A stretch of 39,119 nucleotides of DNA. Origin: an uncultured Lactobacillus sp. GTDB lineage: Bacteria; Bacillota; Bacilli; Lactobacillales; Lactobacillaceae. Position 1 is the stretch's first letter. Every line of letters begins with the position of its first letter. Under the pieces are notes generated by a model. The model did not search any database and was not told the origin of the DNA. It worked only from the letters and a program-made list of their open reading frames with translations. The DNA lies in assembly GCA_937916845.1 (NCBI GenBank), contig CALFSK010000071.1:1-39119 (forward strand), written 5' to 3'. A program made the translations under genes and the position numbers. Positions 1 through 7,878 of the stretch are shown here, one piece after another.

Positions 1-30
1 GTCGAAACTTTGTTCAGTTTTCAAAGGTCT
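1..30 (+). other. Sequence resembling an rRNA-operon flank/spacer box
   Basis: The window opens with GTCGAAACTTTGTTCAGTTT followed by TCAAAGG. From memory, nearly this string (CGAAACTTTGTTCAGTTTTGA) occurs in 16S-23S spacers and beside rRNA/tRNA clusters of the L. plantarum group. This suggests that an rRNA or tRNA cluster ends just upstream of the window. No rRNA gene body is visible here. Confidence 0.4.
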
Positions 31-409
31 AAATCGTTAAGTTGATTACCTCAACACAACTATTAAAGTTTATCATCATCAGAAGAACATGTCAACAACT
101 TTTTATAAATTATTTTGAATAAACATTCAATGTAATGGTTCACATCGCTCAATATATTCATAATAATGAGTATTGTTGCATGCCGTTCTTAACGACAAGA
201 AATATAATATCAATAATCACGACCCGGGTCAAGCACTTTTTATCAATTAATTTCAAAAAGATATCTTTGATCGGGATTACCGCAACAGACTATATTTTAC
301 GGGGTTTCAACTTTAATTACAAGCAAAAATTTAAAGAAGTCCTGATTTTTTCCATACGGCCCAACTGCCACTCTTTTTACAACTTGATCAGCCGCAATCA
401 TCCCAGATA

Positions 410-447
410 AAAAGGACGACCGTGACCAACGTCACAATCGTCCTTTT
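410..447 (-). terminator. Rho-independent terminator of ltaS
   Basis: Inverted repeat AAAAGGACGA / TCGTCCTTTT with an inner GTGAC / GTCAC stem. It starts 11 bases beyond the ltaS stop, and on the minus strand it runs into TTTTTAT. Confidence 0.85.
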
Positions 448-458
448 CCATCTAATAC

Positions 459-2567
459 CTATTTAGAACTCGAGCTGTCGCTGGAACTATCACTCGAACT
501 AGAATCCGATAGTTCTGGCGCATCGGTCTTGTAGAGGCTCTCAGAGGACTTGCCCTTCCGTTTTTCAAGAAGGCTGGTCTTCTTCTGCTTCTGAACATCT
601 TTTAATGACTCAAGCGTCTTATTAACCTTATAGCTGTAGTCGGCCTTATTGACCTTCTTAAAGCCCTTCGGTGTATAGAACCGCAGTAAGTCACCCTGAA
701 TAACTCGATCAGACAAGGAGAGTTCCGTCGTCACATGATTTTGCATCTGTTTAACGGCATCCTTCTGCTTGGTCGTCATATCATCCAGTTTCTTACCCGT
801 CTTCGTATCATAAACCGTACCACCGACCTTCGTGTAGGTTGGCGAGACGAAGTCACCATTTCTAAAGGCGACCGTTTGATTATGTTGCTTAGACAACAGG
901 TCCGTCCCAAATTGGATGTACCCCTTATTCTTGATCCCTAGTAGGTCAAAAATTGTTGGCAAGGCATCGATTTCACCACCATACGTGTGGTTAACGCCAC
1001 CTTCGATACCTTCCGAATGAATCATGAATGGTACCTTCTGGAATTGGGCCAAGTCAAAACTCGTGACCGACTTCTTCCCGAGTAACTGCGCAATCGCAGC
1101 CCGGTGGTTATTTGAAATCCCGTAGTGGTCCCCATATAAGACAATCATACTGTTCTTATATATACCGGCCTTCTTCAGGTAACTGATAAATTCTGCAAAG
1201 GACTGATCAAGATAGTGCGCTGTTTGCACGTAACCATCCACCGTCGAATCACCAGTCGTCGTTTTATCGATCGTCTGGTTCTGCTTATCCAACGTATATG
1301 GATAATGGTTGGTCAACGTTATCAGCTTTGCGTAAAACGGCTGTGGTAACTGTTCGAGATACTTAACCGAGTCTTTGAAGAAAATCTTATCCTTCAAGCC
1401 ATAGCCAACCGTATAGTTAGCCTTCTCTTTATAGTAGGCAGAATAGAAGAAGTAATTATAGCCCCAAGACTTATAAGCATTATCCCGATTCCAGAAACTT
1501 GCAACATCCCCATGGAACGCTGCCGTCGTATAGCCCTTTTGTGACAAGATTGCTGGCGCTGCCTGGAAGGTGTTGGAAGTCCCGTACTGGGTCATCGCTG
1601 AGCCAGTTGGTAACCCAAACAATGAGTTTTCCATCATCATTTCGGCATCCGACGTCTTCCCTTGGGCAACTTGGTGATAGAAGTTATCAAAACTAAGCGT
1701 GCTCTTATCATGGTAGAACTTGTTCAACGTTGGCGTAACTTCCTTACCGTCAACCTTATAATCAATCAAGAATTGCTGGAAGCTTTCCAAGTGAATCACG
1801 AAGACGTTCTTTCCCTTGGCCTTACCAAAGTACTTCACGTTATCTCCGGCCTGGTTCTTCTTCAGGTAGGCGAGCACACTCTTCATGTCGCTACTACTTG
1901 CCTGTGCCCGGGTCGCACTTTCCTTTTCCGTCTGGTAAAAACTATAGCCAGCATAAGTGTTTAATCCCAAATACTTAACGATATAGTTGTTATCAAACGT
2001 CCGCGTCAATAAATCTGAGCGGTCGTGTTCGGACATCCCTAAATCCACTGCGAACAACGCGACCCCAATCATGGTCAACGTTGCAGCGTACCGTAGTTTA
2101 AACGGCCGCGGATCGATTCGAATTACCTTAAAGACCAACAGTAAAATCAGTAAGACGACATCCGCGTAGACCAGAAAGTCACTGGCGTGGATAATCTGAC
2201 CCAAACTAGTTCCTAAGTTATTACTTGCCGCACCGGAACTCTTAATGACCCCGGCGGACATAAAGTCTGAAAACTCACGATAATACAAAATATTGGCAAA
2301 TAACCAGGTCGTTTGTAAAGCGTCGATGATCATAATCAACCAATACTTCAAGCGACCACGGAAGTATAACGCGATTCCTAGGAGCACAATGGCCGTTGGA
2401 AATGGATTCAAGAGCAAGATGAACTCTTGAACAGGACCTTTGACCCCCAAGGTAAATTCGGTCTTATACGCGATATACGTCTTTAGCCAAAATAAGACCA
2501 CGGTCAGAGTATAAAAGCCAAGCGTTGTATTGACCTTCCCAACCGTGTTTTTCAAAAATTTAGGCAT
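459..2567 (-). CDS. ltaS: LTA synthase family glycerol-phosphate transferase
   Basis: Membrane enzyme that polymerises glycerol-phosphate from phosphatidylglycerol onto a glycolipid anchor to build lipoteichoic acid outside the cell. About five hydrophobic segments fill residues 15-175, followed by an extracellular sulfatase-fold domain. Catalytic landmarks are visible: E261 in VIHLES, the nucleophile T305 in QGKTSD, H421 in TNHYPY, and D480-H481 in LYGDHYG. The length (702 aa) is slightly above the usual ~640-700. The extra residues are a C-terminal Lys-rich stretch and a striking Ser/Asp tail (about residues 685-702). The start has GGAGGAAG upstream, and a TTGCTA-16-TATAAT promoter lies just before it. 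It is a single-gene unit closed by a hairpin. The glycolipid-anchor operon lies 3.2 kb away, consistent with a shared pathway. Family assignment is firm; the role as main versus accessory LTA synthase is inferred. Confidence 0.95.
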   Translation of the reverse strand: MPKFLKNTVGKVNTTLGFYTLTVVLFWLKTYIAYKTEFTLGVKGPVQEFILLLNPFPTAIVLLGIALYFRGRLKYWLIMIIDALQTTWLFANILYYREFSDFMSAGVIKSSGAASNNLGTSLGQIIHASDFLVYADVVLLILLLVFKVIRIDPRPFKLRYAATLTMIGVALFAVDLGMSEHDRSDLLTRTFDNNYIVKYLGLNTYAGYSFYQTEKESATRAQASSSDMKSVLAYLKKNQAGDNVKYFGKAKGKNVFVIHLESFQQFLIDYKVDGKEVTPTLNKFYHDKSTLSFDNFYHQVAQGKTSDAEMMMENSLFGLPTGSAMTQYGTSNTFQAAPAILSQKGYTTAAFHGDVASFWNRDNAYKSWGYNYFFYSAYYKEKANYTVGYGLKDKIFFKDSVKYLEQLPQPFYAKLITLTNHYPYTLDKQNQTIDKTTTGDSTVDGYVQTAHYLDQSFAEFISYLKKAGIYKNSMIVLYGDHYGISNNHRAAIAQLLGKKSVTSFDLAQFQKVPFMIHSEGIEGGVNHTYGGEIDALPTIFDLLGIKNKGYIQFGTDLLSKQHNQTVAFRNGDFVSPTYTKVGGTVYDTKTGKKLDDMTTKQKDAVKQMQNHVTTELSLSDRVIQGDLLRFYTPKGFKKVNKADYSYKVNKTLESLKDVQKQKKTSLLEKRKGKSSESLYKTDAPELSDSSSSDSSSDSSSSK

Positions 2568-2605
2568 GGTAATTCTTCCTCCGTCATTACTATTAACAAA
2601 TCCAT

Positions 2606-2633
2606 ATTATACCGGTTGGCTAGTGGTTAGCAA
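2606..2633 (-). promoter_or_regulatory. Promoter of ltaS
   Basis: On the minus strand, TTGCTA (2628-2633), a 16-base spacer and a perfect TATAAT (2606-2611), about 40 bases before the ltaS start. Confidence 0.7.
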
Positions 2634-2720
2634 TATCTTGAAGGTTTCTTCAAAAATTCTTCAACATTCAACACGGACATAATATGGATTATCGAAACGC
2701 TATCTAAATTGGGGGAAAGC

Positions 2721-2957
2721 CTAGTTGTCTGTTAATAAATCATATAATTCAATGGCAACTAGGTCGATGTTATCAAATTCAAAAGTTTGGTCTGGCTTGA
2801 ATTCTTGTAACGTATAGGTCGAAGTTGCGGGATCATAAGCTACTTGCCCGCGTTCCACGCCTTCCTTTTCAAACCGCCGTGACTGTACTTCGGTGGTTTC
2901 AGCCGCACGCATGGCTTCTAATCGTTTGAGAATTGCTGATAGTTCAGATTTTTCCAT
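2721..2957 (-). CDS. YkuJ-family small protein
   Basis: 78-residue acidic protein. The C-terminal motif FDNIDLVAIELYDLL, after a short beta-rich core (YDPATSTYTLQEF), matches the YkuJ family of Bacillus, whose members are about 79 residues and end with FDNIDMVSIEI-type sequence as I recall it. The family has a solved fold but no established function. The start has AAGGAGCG upstream. It is transcribed leftward, divergent from the aminotransferase gene, with about 190 bases between them. No clear terminator follows before the ltaS promoter region. Confidence 0.8.
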   Translation of the reverse strand: MEKSELSAILKRLEAMRAAETTEVQSRRFEKEGVERGQVAYDPATSTYTLQEFKPDQTFEFDNIDLVAIELYDLLTDN

Positions 2958-3147
2958 TATACTAATCTCGCTCCTTACGTTTTGTTTTTATTCTAGCAAA
3001 AAAACCGAGTAATAACACGCTTTTTAAGCAGAAAGCCTTTTTTCATAGCAAATTTTTACAATTACAATTATACCCCAACTAACTCCCGAGCCGGTGAGAA
3101 GTTGTGCTAAAATTAGAACAACTTATAAATTAAAAGGAGCGTCTGCT

Positions 3148-4335
3148 ATGTCTCTATTCCGTAATGATTTAAATGATACGATTAGTCAGATCCAAGTTTC
3201 AACGATTCGTCAGTTCGACGAAGAAGTCAGTGCCATCCCTGACATGGTTAAATTAACCCTGGGTGAACCCGATTTTAATACCCCAGAACACGTCAAGGAA
3301 GCCGCTAAAAAGGCAATCGATGACAACTGGTCCCATTACACTGGTATGGCCGGTCTGTTAGACTTGCGGAAGGCAGCTGCTAACTTCCAAGCTAAGAAGT
3401 ACGGCTTGCACTACGACGCTGAAGACCAGGTTCTTGTAACGGTTGGTGCAACGGAAGCCATTGCAACCGCGTTAACGACTATCTGTAACCCTGGTGACGC
3501 CATTATCGTGCCTTCACCAATCTTCCCAGCTTACATTCCAATTATCCAAGAAGCCCGGGCTACCCCACTCTTCATGGATACCGGCGTTAACGACTTCGTG
3601 ATTACGCCTAAGATGGTGGATGACTTCATTGCTGCCCATCCCGAAGCGAACTTCAAGGGAATCATCATGAACTACCCGAATAATCCAACTGGGGTCACTT
3701 ATGTAGAAGATGAAATCAAAGCCTTGGCGGACTGTTTCAAACGCCATAACTTATGGGTCGTTTCTGACGAAGTGTACAGTGAACTAACTTACGGTAGCAC
3801 TCACGTTTCCATTGCCCGCTTCATTCCTGATCAAGTTATTTTGATCAACGGCCTATCCAAGTCCCACGCCATGACCGGCTGGCGGATTGGCTTCCTGTTT
3901 GCCTCAAAGGAAATGACGGCTCAAATGAAGAAGGTTCACCAGTACTATGTGACGGCCGCCACGACCATTGCGCAAAAGGCTGGGATTGAAGCCCTCACCA
4001 ACGGTATGGACGACGCGATTCCAATGCGCGAACAGTACCAACAACGGCGGGACTTCGTCTACAAGACAATGGAAGGCTTGGGCTTTAAGATTGCCCGCCC
4101 AACCGGTGCCTTTTACATCTTCGCTAAGATTCCCGCTGGCTACGAACAAAACTCCATGGCCTTTTGTAAAGACCTTGCCCGTAAAAATCAGCTTGCAATT
4201 ATTCCTGGGACTGGTTTCGGTGAACAAGGTGAAGGCTACGTTCGCTTAAGCTACGCGGCTAGCATGGAAAAATTGCAAAAAGCGATGGATCGCTTAACTG
4301 CTTATATCCAAAACCCAGCTAATAAAGAAGCATAA
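3148..4335 (+). CDS. patA: PLP-dependent class I/II aminotransferase, PatA/AraT type
   Basis: Transfers amino groups between amino acids and 2-oxo acids using pyridoxal phosphate in the cytoplasm. The fold-type I signature is complete: LGEPDFNTPEH near the N-terminus, NYPNNPTGV, SDEVYSELTY, the Schiff-base lysine K238 in LINGLSKSHAMTGWRIGF, and a C-terminal GEGYVRLSYA with the substrate-carboxylate arginine. The sequence runs close to Bacillus subtilis PatA as I recall it, an aminotransferase linked to diaminopimelate synthesis; the lactobacillar homologues are often annotated as aromatic aminotransferases. The frame opens 54 bases upstream at 3094, but AAAGGAGC at 3133-3140 selects the ATG at 3148. 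Single gene, ending at a bidirectional terminator shared with convergent dacA. Substrate preference cannot be read from sequence. Confidence 0.92.
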   Translation: MSLFRNDLNDTISQIQVSTIRQFDEEVSAIPDMVKLTLGEPDFNTPEHVKEAAKKAIDDNWSHYTGMAGLLDLRKAAANFQAKKYGLHYDAEDQVLVTVGATEAIATALTTICNPGDAIIVPSPIFPAYIPIIQEARATPLFMDTGVNDFVITPKMVDDFIAAHPEANFKGIIMNYPNNPTGVTYVEDEIKALADCFKRHNLWVVSDEVYSELTYGSTHVSIARFIPDQVILINGLSKSHAMTGWRIGFLFASKEMTAQMKKVHQYYVTAATTIAQKAGIEALTNGMDDAIPMREQYQQRRDFVYKTMEGLGFKIARPTGAFYIFAKIPAGYEQNSMAFCKDLARKNQLAIIPGTGFGEQGEGYVRLSYAASMEKLQKAMDRLTAYIQNPANKEA

Positions 4336-4370
4336 TAATCACTAACTAAACAAATTTGTGTTCAAACACA

Positions 4371-4409
4371 AAAAACCGTTCAGAAATATAAGTTTCTGAA
4401 CGGCTTTTT
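4371..4409. terminator. Bidirectional terminator between patA and dacA
   Basis: Perfect stem CCGTTCAGAAA (4376-4386) / TTTCTGAACGG (4393-4403) with A-runs on the left and T-runs on the right, so it can act on both strands. It is the hairpin part of the dispersed element described at 4371-4455. Confidence 0.85.
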
Positions 4410-4455
4410 CTAGTTTTATGGTCGAAACGTGTGCCAAAAGGCAGTTTGGCACAGG
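4371..4455 (+). repeat. Terminator-associated dispersed element, copy A
   Basis: The hairpin with TTTCTGAACGG is followed by CTTTTTCTA and then the tail GTCGAAACGTGTGCCAAAAG. The tail ends in its own small inverted repeat, TGTGCCAAA / TTTGGCACA (4430-4453). Related copies lie at 14499-14570 and, on the other strand, at 32291-32379. Each copy sits between convergent genes. Confidence 0.65.
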
Positions 4456-4460
4456 CTTTC

Positions 4461-5711
4461 CTATTCCGCGATGGCAAATGCCGTATTCAAACGTAACTGG
4501 TTTGTTGGCTGTGCACTCGTCGCCCATTGTAACGGTCCTAGCAACGTTTTCGCCGCTAGTGTCTGATAAGCCACGGTATGGGTCTCCCCGGACTGTGGAT
4601 CGGTTAAATGAAGCTTCAGCACCGTCGTCTTTGCGCCTAAGTAGTTCGGTTGCGTACGGTGTAACGGCCAGGTGGCTTCGCGACGGACCGTATACGGATG
4701 TTTGGTATTCTCCCATAGCTGATTAGTCCCTTTAGCCACAAGGCGAACATACGTTTTTGTCCCGGGAATTCGGTACTTAATCGACTTGGGTGCCACGTTT
4801 TGGTACCGTTCGCTGTCCTTTAACATCATCCGCAAATTATTATTAGCCGTAAACTTCCAAGCAGCTCCTAGCGTTGTGGCAATCATCCGGCGTCCATTTT
4901 GCTTAAAGGTTGCCACTAAGCAAGCCCCCGCCTGGTTCGTATATCCCGTTTTCAACCCGTCAGCGGGTACCCGCGGGTCATAAAACTTCTGGCCTTTAAT
5001 AATTTGGACAGAAGTTGGGACAGTATACTTATGAATCTTGACCTTACTTTGATCCGCCGTGGTAATGACATCCGGGAATTCATTGATCAGGTGCCGGGCA
5101 ATCGTTGTGATTGCGCGTGCTGAAACCATGTTTTGCGCCTGTTCATCCGTTCCCTTTAAGTTCAGGTGGTAAGTCGTTAAATCAGTATTATCTAGTCCCG
5201 ACGCACTCACAAAATTGGCCGCGATGTGCCAGCGTTTAGCCTGCGCATTCATCATTGCAATGAACTTAGCGTTGCTCCCGGCAACGTACTCGCCCAGTGC
5301 AATCGCCCCACTGTTCGATGAACCAACTAAGGTTGCTTCGAACAATTCTTTTACCGTAAAGTGTTCCTTGGCCGGCATCGGCATGACCGATAACGTCGCA
5401 CTAGTAGCCATTTTGCGAACTTCTTTTTGAATCGGCACCTGGTCATCCCATTTGATTTGACCCTTTTTCAAAGCCTGCTCGACCAAATAAAGGGTCATTA
5501 GCTTACTCAATGACGCAATTGGCAACTTTTCATCCGCATTTTGTGCGTACACGGACTGACCGGACTTTGCATCAATAATGTAAGCCGCTTTGACCTTGTC
5601 TGCTTTATTACTAGCTGCTTGGGCTGTTTGACTGGACATTTGCCAGCCACCTACCATCGCGCACAGAACCATCAAGCCCCAAACTAGATGTCGTTTGCTT
5701 ATCTTCAACAT
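4461..5711 (-). CDS. dacA: Serine-type D-Ala-D-Ala carboxypeptidase (low-molecular-mass PBP)
   Basis: Removes the terminal D-Ala from peptidoglycan pentapeptides outside the membrane, limiting cross-linking. A signal peptide is visible (MLKISKRHLVWGLMV..., probable cleavage after AQA near residue 32). The penicillin-binding motifs are in order: S67-L-S-K70, S131-S-N133 and K254-T-G256 in DGLKTGYT. The length of 416 aa fits the S11 family. After the catalytic domain comes a beta-rich C-terminal domain; I do not see a strong amphipathic membrane anchor at the end, so attachment to the membrane is uncertain. Single gene, convergent with patA; the stop lies inside the edge of the terminator element. 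It sits between the LTA synthase and glycolipid-anchor genes, giving an envelope neighbourhood. Confidence 0.93.
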   Translation of the reverse strand: MLKISKRHLVWGLMVLCAMVGGWQMSSQTAQAASNKADKVKAAYIIDAKSGQSVYAQNADEKLPIASLSKLMTLYLVEQALKKGQIKWDDQVPIQKEVRKMATSATLSVMPMPAKEHFTVKELFEATLVGSSNSGAIALGEYVAGSNAKFIAMMNAQAKRWHIAANFVSASGLDNTDLTTYHLNLKGTDEQAQNMVSARAITTIARHLINEFPDVITTADQSKVKIHKYTVPTSVQIIKGQKFYDPRVPADGLKTGYTNQAGACLVATFKQNGRRMIATTLGAAWKFTANNNLRMMLKDSERYQNVAPKSIKYRIPGTKTYVRLVAKGTNQLWENTKHPYTVRREATWPLHRTQPNYLGAKTTVLKLHLTDPQSGETHTVAYQTLAAKTLLGPLQWATSAQPTNQLRLNTAFAIAE

Positions 5712-5746
5712 AAAACCTTCCTATCCTAAATTTCCCCAAAATACAC

Positions 5747-5790
5747 GTGGGACAGTAGGCAGCGCTAACCGCTGAGCACTACTGTCCCAC
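5747..5790 (-). terminator. Hairpin ending the glycolipid operon
   Basis: Inverted repeat GTGGGACAGTAG (5747-5758) / CTACTGTCCCAC (5779-5790) beginning five bases after the last gene's stop. The minus-strand U-tract is weak (TGTATTTTGG). The stem also lies only 36 bases upstream of the dacA start. Confidence 0.6.
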
Positions 5791-5795
5791 TATTT

Positions 5796-6842
5796 TTAAT
5801 TTTTATTAGTAGCTTCTTGGTCAATCGGTATTTCCTCGGCCTTCTCCGGACGCATCGCCATGGCGAACATCCCTAAAAACAACCCTAGGTAGTATGTCAA
5901 GATTCGCCAAATCAGCATGGCTAAAATCAACTTACTGTGACTCGGAATAAACTTCGCAAATAACTCGGTAAAGCCAAATTCCGCACCACCAGCACCACCT
6001 GGAATTGGAAACAGCGACGTGACTAAGAAAATCAAGACGTTCAAACTCGTGACCATGATAACGTTAATCCCATGGTACCCCATTGCGCGCATGATAAAGT
6101 ATGGAATCAAGTAATAGAACAGCAGCTGGAAGAAAGTGAGCACACTAACTTCTAATAACATGCGCCAGTCCTTCGTCATGCGCAAGCTTTCTTCGTAGAA
6201 CGAATCAATTTTTTCATTAATATTGTCCTGAAACTTTTCAAACCGGTCCGCCTTCATGAACCATCCCACGGGGATCAACACGATTTTGACCGCCCGCTTC
6301 GTAAAGTTATACCAGTACATCACCAGTAGTAGCCCGACAATTACGGCAAAGTGAATTAAGAAACCTAGTAACACGTACAGTGATAAGTAACTTAATTTTT
6401 CAGCCAAATAGTGAAACCCAATGAGCATCGCAAATAAGAAATTAAGCACGACCATCGCCTGAAAGACGACAAACTTCATCAAAGCGACCGAACTCGCCCG
6501 CCCAGCGTCGATACCCGATTGCGCCATCACAAAGATCTGTGCGGGCTGCCCACCGGATGAAAATGGCGTGATCCCGTTAAATAATTGCTCCGCTAAGGGC
6601 ACCCGCAACGCACTTCGAAATGAATAGTTCCGGTAACGGTGTCGAACAAACTTTTGCAATACAACGGCTTCTAAGCCAAAGTACAGGCCGATACAGCCTA
6701 AAGCGACTAACAGCCACCACCAATTTAACGTGACAATATCATTCATCAAATGGCTTAACTTTACGTTCCGTAGCGAGTACCAGGAGATCCCGACACCCAG
6801 CGCAACCATCGCCAGTAGGGACCAGATGTTTTTTCTTGTCAT
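5796..6842 (-). CDS. Flippase-like / YbhN-UPF0104 family integral membrane protein
   Basis: 348-residue polytopic protein with about eight hydrophobic segments. The family landmarks are visible: GLEAVVLQKF, the segment TPFSSGGQPAQIFVM (~residues 93-107), and FPIPGGAGGAEFGF (~residues 275-288). This is the lysylphosphatidylglycerol synthase transmembrane-region family without the catalytic C-terminal domain. It is the third gene of an operon with two glycolipid glycosyltransferases, two bases after the preceding stop, with a GAGGGG ribosome site. In Listeria an analogous membrane protein (LafC) accompanies the LTA-anchor glycosyltransferases, so a role in moving or assembling the glycolipid anchor is a reasonable inference but unproven. 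Confidence 0.85.
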   Translation of the reverse strand: MTRKNIWSLLAMVALGVGISWYSLRNVKLSHLMNDIVTLNWWWLLVALGCIGLYFGLEAVVLQKFVRHRYRNYSFRSALRVPLAEQLFNGITPFSSGGQPAQIFVMAQSGIDAGRASSVALMKFVVFQAMVVLNFLFAMLIGFHYLAEKLSYLSLYVLLGFLIHFAVIVGLLLVMYWYNFTKRAVKIVLIPVGWFMKADRFEKFQDNINEKIDSFYEESLRMTKDWRMLLEVSVLTFFQLLFYYLIPYFIMRAMGYHGINVIMVTSLNVLIFLVTSLFPIPGGAGGAEFGFTELFAKFIPSHSKLILAMLIWRILTYYLGLFLGMFAMAMRPEKAEEIPIDQEATNKN

Positions 6843-6844
6843 GG

Positions 6845-7867
6845 CTACCCCTCTTTTGCTTGTTGTAGATAAAAGTCATGCCAAATTTTGGCTAGGCGTT
6901 CCTCCGAATAATCTTGAGACGCTAAAACGGCTTTGTCGTGTAAAAATTTCATCCCAGCTGGATTATCCCGTAACTGGTCAATCTGCTTCTGCATATCGTC
7001 GACATCGGTCGCTGACTGATAATAGCCATCAATAATGGCCCGGTAAAGATCTAAATCCCGCAACAACACGGGGGTACCACAACTGAAAGCTTCCAGAACT
7101 GACATTGGGAACAGCTCGTTATACGACGGCAATAAAAATAAATCCGCCATATTATAGTAGTCAACCAATTTTTCGCGGTCAACGATTCCCGGAAATGACA
7201 AGTTTGCCGGTGGGTTATCCACGACCTGCTTCAAGTCTTGGTACCCGTCCGTGATCCGGCCGAATGAAAAGCCCCCGGCCCATACGAATTGAATGTCTGG
7301 GTTCCGTTTAGCCAACTTAATAAAATCTGGTACCCCTTTACGGTCTTGAATCTGGCCCGTTCCAAGAATCATGAACTTATCTTGGTCATAACCGTATTGC
7401 TGGCGTAGCTTTAACTGCTTCGCTTTAGTCATTTCGTAAAACTCACGCTTGCTAACAAAGTTCGGAATATAGGTCACATCCGCCCGTTTGATATGGTAAG
7501 CCTCGAGTTTTGGAATAAAGGTCGGATTGACGACAACGATGTGGTCCATCCGCTTATAAAAGGAAATCAGGTAACGATTAAAAATCGCTTGAAATGGTCG
7601 TGGTAACTTCAAGCTACCTTCCAGCGTCTCTGGCAGAAAATGCACATAACCAATCTTTCGACCGCGGTTCGGCATGAACGTAGAGAGGTAAAACATTGGA
7701 TTGACCGTGTGGTAGTGTGAAATCACAGAACGACCGTACCGGTTAACTTTAATGTTAAATTCGTCCTGCCAGTGTGTCTGTAGCAACCGCATCAACTCCT
7801 GATACGCGCTACCGACCCCCTGACCCTTGACTGAGTCAGCTTTCGAAAACATGGTAATGTTTAGCAT
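6845..7867 (-). CDS. GT4 glycosyltransferase, second sugar on diacylglycerol glycolipid (LafB/CpoA-like)
   Basis: Probably adds the second hexose to monoglucosyl-diacylglycerol at the inner membrane face, giving the diglycosyl anchor of LTA. The N-terminus (MLNITMFSKADSVKGQGVGS) has the acceptor-side glycine loop typical of CpoA-type enzymes. The C-terminal Rossmann half has GTGQIQDRKGVPDF (~residues 168-181) and the GT4 donor motif ELFPMSVLEAFSCGTPVL with its paired acidic residues. No signal peptide; basic surface patches suggest peripheral membrane binding. The start ATG has AAGGGGAC upstream. It is the middle gene of the operon, 11 bases after the first glycosyltransferase. Whether the sugar is galactose (as in CpoA/LafB) or glucose cannot be read. 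Confidence 0.85.
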   Translation of the reverse strand: MLNITMFSKADSVKGQGVGSAYQELMRLLQTHWQDEFNIKVNRYGRSVISHYHTVNPMFYLSTFMPNRGRKIGYVHFLPETLEGSLKLPRPFQAIFNRYLISFYKRMDHIVVVNPTFIPKLEAYHIKRADVTYIPNFVSKREFYEMTKAKQLKLRQQYGYDQDKFMILGTGQIQDRKGVPDFIKLAKRNPDIQFVWAGGFSFGRITDGYQDLKQVVDNPPANLSFPGIVDREKLVDYYNMADLFLLPSYNELFPMSVLEAFSCGTPVLLRDLDLYRAIIDGYYQSATDVDDMQKQIDQLRDNPAGMKFLHDKAVLASQDYSEERLAKIWHDFYLQQAKEG

Positions 7868-7878
7868 AATTTGTCCCC

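Larger units (their letters stand above)
1..458. other. AT-rich intergenic stretch without a convincing gene
   Basis: The stretch holds one 91-codon open frame on the plus strand (135-410), but it has no ribosome site, an irregular composition and no recognisable domain, so I do not call it. The first ~30 bases look like an rRNA-flanking sequence (listed separately), and the right end holds the ltaS terminator. Nothing else stands out. Confidence 0.6.

Noticed and set aside
135..410. 91-codon open frame on the plus strand at the left edge
   Set aside because: No ribosome site, no domain, uneven composition; it ends at the ltaS terminator. Most likely chance in AT-rich DNA.
4342..4716. Open frames in other phases over the 3' part of dacA and the terminator element
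   Set aside because: They overlap a well-supported gene in another frame or strand and include hairpin DNA; protein content is not gene-like.
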